Shown here: positions 16,960 through 25,350 of the stretch, piece after piece
How the letters are laid out: each line of letters begins with the position of its first letter
How positions within the stretch are numbered: position 1 is the stretch's first letter
Source of the DNA: Candidatus Kaiserbacteria bacterium RIFCSPHIGHO2_02_FULL_49_34
Lineage (GTDB): Bacteria > Patescibacteriota > Minisyncoccia > Phycocordibacterales > UBA918
DNA length: 35,207 nt
Assembly (NCBI GenBank): GCA_001781205.1
Contig: MFLE01000004.1
Coordinates: 1 to 35,207 of the forward strand
Direction: 5' to 3'
Position numbers and translations under genes: made by a program
The notes under the pieces: model-generated
The model's input: the letters and a program-made list of their open reading frames with translations, nothing else
What the model was told of the DNA's origin: nothing
Database searches by the model: none

Positions 16960-19944
16960 ATGAAAAAAGGAAAGGATGATGCTGCGTTTTTGACGGCGTA
17001 TGGGAAGTTAAATGCTTCGCAGAAGATGGCGGTAGATACGGTTGAGGGGCCGGTGATGGTTATTGCGGGGCCGGGGACGGGGAAGACGCAGATTCTTGCG
17101 CTACGTATTGCGAATATCTTACGGCTCACTGACACAAAGCCGGAGAATATTCTGGCGCTTACCTTTACCGATGCTGGCTCACATGCGATGCGTGAACGTC
17201 TGTCGCGATACATTGGCGAGGCGGCGTATCATGTGCCCGTGCATACTTTTCACTCGTTTGCGGGGGAGTGTATTCGTAAGTACCCTGATGCATATCCGCG
17301 GATCATAGGCGGGCGGCCCGCGAGCGACATTGAGAAGGTGTCGATTATGGAAGACATTATTAATGGAGGGCAATTTAAACTGCTTCGTCCGCACGGCGAC
17401 CCGCTCTACTACGTGAAGAAAATTCCGTCGGCGATTTCGAATTTGAAAAAGGAATACATCACGTCAGACATTTTCTCGGAGCGCATCGCACGCCTTGAAG
17501 ATGAGCTTGAGGATATCCCGCAATTCCATGAGAAGGGTGCACATAAAGGTAAAGAACGTGGTGAATATCGCGATGCAGTGAAGCGCATTGCAAAACTCCG
17601 CGAGCTTCTCCTTGCGTACAAACTCTATCAAGCAGTGCTCGATGAAAAGCGTCTCTATGATTTTGAAGACATGATAGTTGAGACGGTGCGTGCGCTTTCC
17701 GAAAATGAAGACATGCTTCGTGACCTGCAAGAGACCTACCAGTATCTTCTCGCCGACGAGCATCAAGACGTGAACCAAAGTCAAAATAAAATCCTCGAAC
17801 TTCTCGCTGGCTATCACGAGTCGCCAAACATTTTTGTCGTGGGCGATGAAAAGCAGGCGATTTATCGCTTCCAAGGTGCGTCGCTGCAGAACTTCCTTTT
17901 CTTTGCAAAGCATTTCAAGGACACGAAGGAAATCTCACTCACAGAAAACTATCGCTCAACACAAACCATTCTCGATGCCGCACATTCGCTGGTGGAAACT
18001 GACGATGAACTACTTTCAAAGCTCCGTGTACCGCTCACTGCCGCAGGAAAGCTTGCAGATGGCGCAAGTGATGCACGAGAATTCGATCACGAAGACATCG
18101 AAGATGAATGGGTTCTTGAGCGTGTGCAAGATGCGCTCAGGGAGGGAACTGCACCTGCAGAAATTGCTATTATCGCACGCAAAAACAGCGAAGTTGAACA
18201 CTACGCAGGACTCTTGCGCCGGCATTCGATTGCGGTTCGGCCTTCAGCTGAAAGCGACATTCTTGAACATCCAATCATGCACGCGGTGGAGGTGCTTATG
18301 CGCGCCACTGTCAGAGCAGACGACACTCGTGCTTTGTATGAGGTACTTCATGCTGGATACTTCAATATTCCAACCAGTGACCTCGTGCGACTTTTTGCGG
18401 GGCAAACATGGGCAAAGCCACTCGCAACGCTTATGGTGGACGAAGCAGCGCTCCGCGAACTGCACATTGCTGAGCCAGAAAAAATAATGTGTGTTGCTAC
18501 ACTTTTTACGGAAGCACGCAAGCGTGAAGTAACAGATGCGCCGCATCATGTTGTGGAGTTTCTCGTTACTGAATCTGGATTCCTTGCACATGTGGTGAAA
18601 AATGACCCCGCAGAAAGCGTGCGTGTACTTCGCCGTATTTATGACGACATCGAAGCGATGGTGGTGCGAGACCATACTGCAACACTCTCAGCGGTTGTGC
18701 GGCAATTCGCATACCGACGCGAGCATGGACTTCCGCTCATTGCACCATTTATCGGCAATGATGCTGATGCAGTGCAGGTTATGACTGCGCACAAATCAAA
18801 AGGTCTCGAATTTGAAGTCGTGATTATTCCACACGTGCATGACAAAGCATGGGGCAAGCCTGCATCGCGCGACCTCTTCAAACTACCGTTTGACGTACAG
18901 GAATCCTCCGAAGAACTCGACGGGGAAGACGACGAGAGACGCCTTTTGTACGTGGCAATGACGCGTGCAAAGAGAATGTTGCACCTTTCACATTCAAGAA
19001 CAAATCGCGAAGGGAAGCTCCTTGCCCCGTCGCGTTTCCTTGGACAAATTGATGCCGAAAAACTTCTGCCGATTACTACAAGCGAACTTCATGAAAACTT
19101 CGACCCCGCAAAACTTTTCGGTAATCCGCCGCAAGGTCTTCGCATCGATCCACAGCTTGTGCGTGAGCTCTTCTTAAAACGCGGCTTCTCTGTCACACAC
19201 CTCAACAACTACCTCAAAGACCCGTGGTACTACTTCTACCGCAACCTTCTCAAAATCCCTGAACCGCGCGGTACGTCACTTCTTTTTGGTGAGGCTGTCC
19301 ACGCCGTTCTTGAACAAGCAGTGCAAGCACACGCAAACGGCGAATGGCCAACAGAAAGCGAAGTCTCGCAAATCCTGAAGCGCGCACTCGAAAGAATGCC
19401 AATCACGAAAGAAGAATATCCACGCCTTCACGAGCGCGCATTCGAAGCGCTACTTCCATACCTCGACCACTTGAAAGCAACAATCGGTGTCACCAGCCGT
19501 CCTGAACTTTCGATTTCAACAATCCTTAAAACGGGTGACCAAAGCCTTCCTGAAATAAAACTCACTGGTAACCTCGACCGTGTCGATTACGACACCGAAG
19601 GAAACATCGTCCGTGTTCTCGACTACAAAACAGGGAAGCCAAAGTCAGAAAACGAAGTCCTCGGAAACACCCAGTCAAGCGACGGCGGCTACCATCGTCA
19701 GCTCGTCTTCTACGCACTCCTCATTCAACTCCACTACGAAGATATGCCGCTCCCGCCTGCATTCACGCTCTCCTTCGTTGAACGCAAAGAACGCGCACAA
19801 GACATCACCGAATACACCTTCACAATTAATCAAGACGACATCAACACCCTAAAAACAGAAATCATCCGCGTCGCCAACGAAATCGCTGAGGGCAAATTCT
19901 TCGACACCCCACCAGTAGACCCATCAGTTATTCCGTATAGATAA
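16960..19944 (+). CDS. UvrD/Rep/PcrA-like superfamily 1 helicase with C-terminal RecB/Cas4-type PD-(D/E)XK nuclease motif
   Basis: GPGTGKTQILALRIANIL (Walker A), LADEHQDVNQSQ, VVGDEKQAIYRFQGA, MTAHKSKGLEFEVVI, RRLLYVAMTRAK; C-terminal NLDRVDYDTEGNIVRVLDYKTGKP. Start reset to 16960 behind TATACT. Confidence 0.88.
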   Translation: MKKGKDDAAFLTAYGKLNASQKMAVDTVEGPVMVIAGPGTGKTQILALRIANILRLTDTKPENILALTFTDAGSHAMRERLSRYIGEAAYHVPVHTFHSFAGECIRKYPDAYPRIIGGRPASDIEKVSIMEDIINGGQFKLLRPHGDPLYYVKKIPSAISNLKKEYITSDIFSERIARLEDELEDIPQFHEKGAHKGKERGEYRDAVKRIAKLRELLLAYKLYQAVLDEKRLYDFEDMIVETVRALSENEDMLRDLQETYQYLLADEHQDVNQSQNKILELLAGYHESPNIFVVGDEKQAIYRFQGASLQNFLFFAKHFKDTKEISLTENYRSTQTILDAAHSLVETDDELLSKLRVPLTAAGKLADGASDAREFDHEDIEDEWVLERVQDALREGTAPAEIAIIARKNSEVEHYAGLLRRHSIAVRPSAESDILEHPIMHAVEVLMRATVRADDTRALYEVLHAGYFNIPTSDLVRLFAGQTWAKPLATLMVDEAALRELHIAEPEKIMCVATLFTEARKREVTDAPHHVVEFLVTESGFLAHVVKNDPAESVRVLRRIYDDIEAMVVRDHTATLSAVVRQFAYRREHGLPLIAPFIGNDADAVQVMTAHKSKGLEFEVVIIPHVHDKAWGKPASRDLFKLPFDVQESSEELDGEDDERRLLYVAMTRAKRMLHLSHSRTNREGKLLAPSRFLGQIDAEKLLPITTSELHENFDPAKLFGNPPQGLRIDPQLVRELFLKRGFSVTHLNNYLKDPWYYFYRNLLKIPEPRGTSLLFGEAVHAVLEQAVQAHANGEWPTESEVSQILKRALERMPITKEEYPRLHERAFEALLPYLDHLKATIGVTSRPELSISTILKTGDQSLPEIKLTGNLDRVDYDTEGNIVRVLDYKTGKPKSENEVLGNTQSSDGGYHRQLVFYALLIQLHYEDMPLPPAFTLSFVERKERAQDITEYTFTINQDDINTLKTEIIRVANEIAEGKFFDTPPVDPSVIPYR

Positions 19945-19961
19945 GTTATCACTCATGAAAA

Positions 19962-19990
19962 AACCCCGAGCACATGCTGTGTTCGGGGTT
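19962..19990 (-). terminator. Convergent terminator (T tract strongest on the minus strand)
   Basis: AACCCCGAGCACA-TGC-TGTGTTCGGGGTT, with AAAAAA immediately 5' on the plus strand. Confidence 0.75.
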
Positions 19991-19993
19991 CTG

Positions 19994-20332
19994 TTATCCA
20001 GGTCTTTCACGGATGTTTACAAGAAATCCTTTTTCTTGGGCTGCTTCTGTAATGAACAATGCTGCTGCGTCGTTGTTTTCGGTGTACACTCGGACGTGTT
20101 GCGAGGTGGCGTTGCCCTTTATAACCAGCAGGACACATCCTTTTTGGTCAATGATTTTGATTGTCGGTATGCCGGAGCCACGCTGACCGCTTTTGATAAG
20201 ACCAAGGGAAATTCGTTTGACGGCAGGGTGTGCATGGAGTACGTCGCAGATTGACTCTGCAGCAGGGATGATGGTCGTGTGTCGACCTGCATACTTGCCA
20301 CCACTGCGATGACCTTTTGATGCCTTTGTCAT
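19994..20332 (-). CDS. DUF2103-like small protein (tentative)
   Basis: MTKASKGHRSGGKYAGRHTTIIPAAESICDVLHAHPAVKRISLGLIKSG.... Start moved from 20386 to 20332 because a minus-strand TATACT (20368-20363) lies inside the longer ORF; GAGG Shine-Dalgarno upstream. Confidence 0.5.
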   Translation of the reverse strand: MTKASKGHRSGGKYAGRHTTIIPAAESICDVLHAHPAVKRISLGLIKSGQRGSGIPTIKIIDQKGCVLLVIKGNATSQHVRVYTENNDAAALFITEAAQEKGFLVNIRERPG

Positions 20333-20443
20333 GGGTGAATCCTCAAGAACAATAGAATAATTAGTATATACACTATTTTCGTCCATCTGTCTACGGTTTT
20401 CAAGATGTTCTCCGTTTCTTGGAAGTCATGATACGATATAAAT

Positions 20444-20950
20444 ATGAAAAGGATACAAGAAAAAGGAAGTGCGTTAACGCTCATAATTGTGGGTACCTTC
20501 ATTTTTTTTGCGGTGCTTGGAGCGGTGCTATGGTATGTGTTTTCGTTTGCGCCAGAACAAAGAAGACAAGAAGGAATACAGGCGACTCAAATCATACGCG
20601 CACAAGAGGAAGAAAGAGGAATAGTCTCGACACCGCTTGGGGGCGACATGAGTGTTTGCACAAAGCGCGATGGCGAGTACCTCGTTCGCTACTATAGTGA
20701 TGGCATTCGTGTACGACTTGCAGAACTGACAGTTGAGCACATGCGAGTAAGTATTTGGGATGGGGAGCTCCTTGCACGCTATGATGCGAACGGTTCAAAG
20801 AAATGGTTTAAAGTCCCTGATGACGCCGTTCCCTCATTCCATACAACCATAAAGACCCTTGAAGCCGACACGACCTTCGAATGCATCAAAACCTCCTTCA
20901 GCGCCAACCACTTCAAACGCATCGACGACCCACTTGTGCTTGAGGAGTAA
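20444..20950 (+). CDS. Hypothetical protein with N-terminal TM anchor
   Basis: MKRIQEKGSALTLIIVGTFIFFAVLGAVLWYVFSFAPEQRRQ, weak TACGAT box 6 nt upstream of ATG. Confidence 0.6.
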   Translation: MKRIQEKGSALTLIIVGTFIFFAVLGAVLWYVFSFAPEQRRQEGIQATQIIRAQEEERGIVSTPLGGDMSVCTKRDGEYLVRYYSDGIRVRLAELTVEHMRVSIWDGELLARYDANGSKKWFKVPDDAVPSFHTTIKTLEADTTFECIKTSFSANHFKRIDDPLVLEE

Positions 20951-20972
20951 TACTGGCAACGTAAGTAAAAAA

Positions 20973-21004
20973 AAGAGCAAGATACACATGTGTGTCTTGC
21001 TCTT
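20973..21004. terminator. Bidirectional terminator between convergent genes
   Basis: AAGAGCAAGATACACA/TGTGTGTCTTGCTCTT, 16-bp near-perfect palindrome (one G-T pair). Confidence 0.75.
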
Positions 21005-21039
21005 CGTAGGAGGAACAGAGTCCGTCAGGAATCTGTTGA

Positions 21040-21966
21040 CTAGCTTGCGGCGCCCTTCGGTGCCGTAACTTGGTCAGCGGTGATCATGGCATTGCGCATT
21101 TGTGCAGCGAGGTCGCTGAGTGCTCCGGGGGAATGCGGAATGAGGATGGTGTTGCTCTGGGAAGAGCCGGCAACATCCTTCAGGGTGTCGAAGTACTGGG
21201 TCATAAGTACTAGATTCATCACGTCTTGTGCGGTAGCGCCTGGCACAGCCTGTTCGAACTCGGTAACCGATTCACGCAGGCCATCGATGATGGCTTTGCG
21301 TTGGTCGGCGATACCTTTGCCCTGCAGTGCCTTGCTGGTAGCTTCGGCCTCAGCCGCTTTCACCTTCAGGATCCGGTCAGCCTCACCTTTCTCGCTGGCT
21401 GCCATACGCATACGCTGTGCGGCGTTGATTTCGTTCATCGATTCCTTCACTTTCGCGTCGGGATCGATGTCGGTTACCAGCGCTTTAACGATGCCGTAGC
21501 CGAAGTCGTCCATGACTCCCTCGAGTTCCAGCTTCACCGCGTCGGCGATTTCGTCCTTCTTCGCGAAGATGTCATCAAGCTTAATCGACGGTACCCGAGC
21601 ACGGACGACATCGAATACAAACGACGTGATTTGCTTTTCGGGGTCATCGAGCTTGTAGAATGCCTCGTACACCTTTGTGGGCATGATGAAGTATTGCACC
21701 GACACCATGAATTGTACAAAGACGTTGTCCTCGGTCTTTGTTTCAACCTTTACGTTCAGTTGCTGAACGCGCAGATTGACGGTGCCTGCAACCCAGTCAA
21801 TCCAGGGCAGTTTGAAGCTCAGTCCAGGCGTTGCGCTACGGGCAAATTTGCCAAAACGTTGCACGACGGCAACCGTCTGTTGATCCACCGTGAAGAACGA
21901 CAGATACAGCGTGGCGAGCAGAACGAGACCAACAATAACGCTGAGTACAATATCCATGAATTCCAT
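21040..21966 (-). CDS. SPFH/Band-7 domain (stomatin/HflC/HIR-like) membrane protein
   Basis: MEFMDIVLSVIVGLVLLATLYLSFFTVDQQTVAVVQRFGKFARSATPGLSFKLPW..., C-terminal coiled EKGEADRILKVKAAEAEATSKALQGKG. Start 21966 has SD AAGAGGT. Confidence 0.85.
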   Translation of the reverse strand: MEFMDIVLSVIVGLVLLATLYLSFFTVDQQTVAVVQRFGKFARSATPGLSFKLPWIDWVAGTVNLRVQQLNVKVETKTEDNVFVQFMVSVQYFIMPTKVYEAFYKLDDPEKQITSFVFDVVRARVPSIKLDDIFAKKDEIADAVKLELEGVMDDFGYGIVKALVTDIDPDAKVKESMNEINAAQRMRMAASEKGEADRILKVKAAEAEATSKALQGKGIADQRKAIIDGLRESVTEFEQAVPGATAQDVMNLVLMTQYFDTLKDVAGSSQSNTILIPHSPGALSDLAAQMRNAMITADQVTAPKGAAS

Positions 21967-22043
21967 GGGGTTACCTCTTAAATGAACTATCAGACCGCAC
22001 ACTCTGCGGAGGAGATACGAAGCGAGCGCCACGTAATAAAAAT

Positions 22044-22072
22044 ACAATAACACATATGTTGTTATTTGTCAA
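22044..22072 (-). promoter_or_regulatory. Canonical sigma70-type promoter of the SPFH gene with inverted repeat in the spacer
   Basis: Minus strand TTGACA (22072-22067), 17-nt spacer, TATTGT (22049-22044); AATAACA...TGTTATT inverted repeat at 22046-22066. Confidence 0.7.
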
Positions 22073-22093
22073 TTACATCAAGCAACTTCAACC

Positions 22094-22113
22094 AAAAAAA
22101 CCGCGCGACGCGG
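22094..22113 (-). terminator. Terminator of the DsbA-like gene
   Basis: Minus strand CCGCG-TCG-CGCGG followed by TTTTTTT. Confidence 0.65.
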
Positions 22114-22140
22114 ATATATTTTTGTGGAGGTCGGATATGT

Positions 22141-22917
22141 TTATTTTTTTGCATCCTCAATTATTTTTGCAAGAGCCTGGGTGAGTTGTGCGTACGGGAG
22201 GGCGCCGCCTTCGATGGGGTAGGTTTTGCCTTTGACGATGGCGAAGGTTGCAGGGGTGCCGGTAACGCCGAGGCCGACGACGTTGTCCATAAGTGCTTGC
22301 ATGCGTGCTTGGTGAGTATTTCCAGCGACACAAGCTTCGTATGCTTCCTTGTTGACGCCAAGTGCAAATGCTTTGGTGCCAAGTGTTGCCGTGTCAATCT
22401 TCGTGCCTTGTGCGTGATCAAAGAGTACGTCGGCATATTTCCAAAATGCATCATTGCCAGCAACTTCCGCGACACATTCTGCAGCGTAGGCAATGATTGG
22501 CGAATCTTGGGTGATGATAGGGAGGCTTCGATACACCCATGCGACACTACCGGTTGAACCGTGTTCTGCCATGAGTTGCTTCATGCTGTTGTGGAAAACT
22601 TGGCAGTACGGGCAGTTGAAGTCAGAGTATTCGATGAGAATCACGGGAGCGTCCGGATTGCCGATGATGTGGTCGGTTGCAGGGTCGAAGGGTGCGATGG
22701 AAAGCTCCGTTGCGGCAAATTGCGGGAGGTTGTCGCCTGTGCCGAGAATGTTTTTGAAGGTTCCATTCGATGAAAGAATAGAAGCAGCAATGGCAATACC
22801 TGCGATAACGATGGCAATTGGCATAGCGATGCTTGCACGCTTCGGTTCAGGAGCCTCTGTAGCTACTCCAGCAATATCCGCCTCTTCTGGGCGATGTTCA
22901 TGTGTTGTATGTTCCAT
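22141..22917 (-). CDS. Membrane-anchored DsbA-family thioredoxin-fold oxidoreductase
   Basis: N-terminal TM IAMPIAIVIAGIAIAASIL; NPDAPVILIEYSDFNCPYCQVFHNSM; cis-Pro region GTPATFAIVKGKTYPIEGG. Start reset to 22917 behind minus-strand TACACT. Confidence 0.85.
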   Translation of the reverse strand: MEHTTHEHRPEEADIAGVATEAPEPKRASIAMPIAIVIAGIAIAASILSSNGTFKNILGTGDNLPQFAATELSIAPFDPATDHIIGNPDAPVILIEYSDFNCPYCQVFHNSMKQLMAEHGSTGSVAWVYRSLPIITQDSPIIAYAAECVAEVAGNDAFWKYADVLFDHAQGTKIDTATLGTKAFALGVNKEAYEACVAGNTHQARMQALMDNVVGLGVTGTPATFAIVKGKTYPIEGGALPYAQLTQALAKIIEDAKK

Positions 22918-22955
22918 AGTGGCAAGTGTAGCACGAGTGCGGTATACTGTGCACC

Positions 22956-23759
22956 ATGACAGCACTACAGGCAATATTTTATGGTATCGCGCAAGGGCTT
23001 ACGGAGTTCCTGCCCGTTTCTTCGTCGGGACACCTTGCACTCCTTCATGCATTGAATGGCTTTATTGGCGAGGCGGCATTTACGTTTGATATTGCGCTTC
23101 ATATTGCAACCGCGCTAGCGGTGGTTGTGTATTTCCGTGCGGATTTGAAGCGACTTATCTATACTGTTTTCCGAAAACTCGGACGGCTTCCTGTTGACCG
23201 TCGTGACTGGGTGCTCCTCCGTGCGCTGATTCTCGCAACGATTCCTGCGGCGGTTGTTGGAGTTTTCCTTGAAGATATTATTGTAAGTGCGTTTCGCGAG
23301 CCGCTTATGATTGCAGGTGTCTTACTCGCAGGGTCAGCGTACCTTGCCTGGGCAGAACATCGCGTAAAAGACCTGAACACAGAAAAGCTCACCATCTGGA
23401 GAGGAGTTCTCATCGGCTGTGCGCAAGTACTTGCACTTTTTCCTGGATTCTCTCGTTCAGGCGCAACTATCGGCGCCGGCATGATGCTTGGCATGTCGCG
23501 TTCCGACGCGGCGCGATTCTCATTCCTCCTTGCGCTGCCTATTATTCTCGGCGCTGGTGGAGTAAAAATCATCCGTGCATCATCAGAAAGTGTCCCCATT
23601 GAATGGAGTATCTTCCTCGCGGGTGGTATCGCCTCATTCATCACAGGACTCTTCGTTATCCGCTTCCTCCTCAATTTCGTCCGCTCCCACACGCTCTGGC
23701 CATTCATCTGGTATCGCGTCGCTCTTGCTGGTATGGTGATTGGGATTGTGGTTTGGTAA
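22956..23759 (+). CDS. uppP: Undecaprenyl-diphosphatase (BacA/UppP)
   Basis: AIFYGIAQGLTEFLPVSSSGHLAL, LFPGFSRSGATIGAGMMLGMSR; multi-TM. Confidence 0.93.
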   Translation: MTALQAIFYGIAQGLTEFLPVSSSGHLALLHALNGFIGEAAFTFDIALHIATALAVVVYFRADLKRLIYTVFRKLGRLPVDRRDWVLLRALILATIPAAVVGVFLEDIIVSAFREPLMIAGVLLAGSAYLAWAEHRVKDLNTEKLTIWRGVLIGCAQVLALFPGFSRSGATIGAGMMLGMSRSDAARFSFLLALPIILGAGGVKIIRASSESVPIEWSIFLAGGIASFITGLFVIRFLLNFVRSHTLWPFIWYRVALAGMVIGIVVW

Positions 23760-23761
23760 TA

Positions 23762-23789
23762 ATTACACCCGCTTGAAAGCGGGTGTAAT
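23762..23789. terminator. Hairpin terminator between convergent uppP and tmk
   Basis: ATTACACCCGC-TTGAAA-GCGGGTGTAAT. Confidence 0.65.
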
Positions 23790-23803
23790 GTTGTATGGGT
23801 TGG

Positions 23804-24499
23804 CTAGGCATTGATAGTCGATTGTACTTCAGTAAAAATCTCTTGGTGGATATCTTCGAAGGAGCGAAGCTTTGTATCAGTTGCGCAGCGGATTTCTTTC
23901 CAGTCTTTGTTGCGTGCAATGAGGAAGTGGAGAGCTTTTTCAGCAGCGAGCTGATGGGCGGTGTCTCGCTCTGCGAGATCAACACGGGTGTTGGTTCCGT
24001 GTTTGTTTTCTGCGGCCGACTGCTCGAGGAGCTTCTGGCGGTACGAAAGCGGGGTATTGAGCAGGAAGACTAGGTCAGGTTTTGGGATGCCGAGAGTTCG
24101 ATACTCTACTTCTTCGAGCCAGGTAAGATATTCGGCAAACTCGTCTTCGTTCGCAATTTTTGCACCCTGATGGAGCATGTTTGCGGTCGTGTAGCGATCA
24201 AGAATAACAATACTCCCGGCATCGAGCCAGTTATTTATTTTGTCTCTTGCCACAAAGCGGTCGAGCCCGTAGAGGAGCGAGGTGACACGGGGGTCGTATG
24301 ACATAAAGTCGCCGCGCTTGCCGTCAAGACATTCACGGAGGAGTTTTCCGAAAATACTTTGCGTATATTGTGGGAAATCAAGTGTCTCAACTGAGTGTCC
24401 GTCTGCACGGAGATGTTCGGTGAGCATACGTGTTTGTGATGCTTTCCCTGCGCCGTCGCCACCGTCAATGACGATGAGTTTTCCTCTCTTGGTGTTCAT
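23804..24499 (-). CDS. tmk: Thymidylate (dTMP) kinase
   Basis: KLIVIDGGDGAGKASQT P-loop, LDRYTTANMLHQGAK, LVFLLNTPLSYRQKLL. Start MNTKRGK at 24499. Confidence 0.85.
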   Translation of the reverse strand: MNTKRGKLIVIDGGDGAGKASQTRMLTEHLRADGHSVETLDFPQYTQSIFGKLLRECLDGKRGDFMSYDPRVTSLLYGLDRFVARDKINNWLDAGSIVILDRYTTANMLHQGAKIANEDEFAEYLTWLEEVEYRTLGIPKPDLVFLLNTPLSYRQKLLEQSAAENKHGTNTRVDLAERDTAHQLAAEKALHFLIARNKDWKEIRCATDTKLRSFEDIHQEIFTEVQSTINA

Positions 24500-24516
24500 G
24501 TGGTAGAGTATATCAC
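24500..24516. promoter_or_regulatory. 17-bp divergent tmk/tdk promoter with overlapping -10 elements
   Basis: GTGGTAGAGTATATCAC: plus TAGAGT (24504-24509), minus TATACT (24512-24507), each 7 nt from its ATG. Confidence 0.65.
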
Positions 24517-25056
24517 ATGACATTTGTTTTTATAGCAGGGCCAATGAAAAGTGGCAAAACGCTCGAGCTTGTAGCACGGGTTGAGCCGTTTGCATTTGCA
24601 AAAAAACACATTCTCTATATTCAGCCGGCGTGCAATACACGTGAAGAACACATAACCTCGAGGCTCGGCGTATCGTCAAAGGCGCTGGTGGTTCGGTCGC
24701 TTGCGGACGTGACGCAAGAATTTGATGTAGTGGGCATTGATGAGCTTCATATGTTTCCACCAGAGGACAGTGAGCAGATTCTTTCATGGATTCTTAAAGG
24801 GAAGTCGGTGGTAGTGACAGGTCTCGATGTTGACTATCGCGGACGAATTCCCGAAATTATACAACGTGTACTCGCGCTTAAGCCTGATATTATTTCGAAG
24901 CAGGCAGTATGTGAGCAGTGTCATGTGTTCGATGCACGCTTTAGTCAAATCCTCCTTGACGGCACCGCCGTCACCGATGGGCTCCCGCACATCGTCCCTG
25001 AAGACGGCACGTATCAGTATGAAGCACGGTGTCGTAATTGTTTCGTCCGAACATAA
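24517..25056 (+). CDS. tdk: Thymidine kinase (TK1-like, type II)
   Basis: FIAGPMKSGKTLEL P-loop, VVGIDELHMF, VVVTGLDVDYRG, four Cys in CEQC...CRNC. Confidence 0.9.
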   Translation: MTFVFIAGPMKSGKTLELVARVEPFAFAKKHILYIQPACNTREEHITSRLGVSSKALVVRSLADVTQEFDVVGIDELHMFPPEDSEQILSWILKGKSVVVTGLDVDYRGRIPEIIQRVLALKPDIISKQAVCEQCHVFDARFSQILLDGTAVTDGLPHIVPEDGTYQYEARCRNCFVRT

Positions 25057-25060
25057 AGCA

Positions 25061-25092
25061 AAAAAACATCGCAATTGCTTGCGATGTTTTTT
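25061..25092. terminator. Bidirectional terminator between tdk and rpmG
   Basis: AAAAAACATCGCAA-TTGC-TTGCGATGTTTTTT. Confidence 0.8.
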
Positions 25093-25104
25093 GTTGGAAG
25101 AAAT

Positions 25105-25281
25105 TTATTTCTTCTTCTCTGAGTAGACCTCGTGCTTACGTGTGAAAGGATTGTACTTCTTGAACGCAAATTTAATCTGCGCAAGTGTCTTGCGGTTCTT
25201 GTGAACATAGTAAGTATGTCCCTTGCCGGTACCGTCCTTGTCGCCCTTTGCAACGAGTCGAATGAGTTTATCCTGTGCCAT
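25105..25281 (-). CDS. rpmG: 50S ribosomal protein L33 (58 aa, missing from the supplied ORF track)
   Basis: Manual reverse-strand translation: MAQDKLIRLVAKGDKDGTGKGHTYYVHKNRKTLAQIKFAFKKYNPFTRKHEVYSEKKK*; minus-strand TATAGT box upstream. Confidence 0.85.
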   Translation of the reverse strand: MAQDKLIRLVAKGDKDGTGKGHTYYVHKNRKTLAQIKFAFKKYNPFTRKHEVYSEKKK

Positions 25282-25350
25282 AGTGCGGAGACTATAGCAG
25301 ATGATGCAAAAGTTTGCAACTGTCCCGAGGTACGGTATAGTGGATTCATT

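Noticed and set aside
21226-21981. Plus-strand 251-aa ORF
   Set aside because: Entirely antisense to the SPFH gene, whose product is clearly recognisable; no promoter or family motif.
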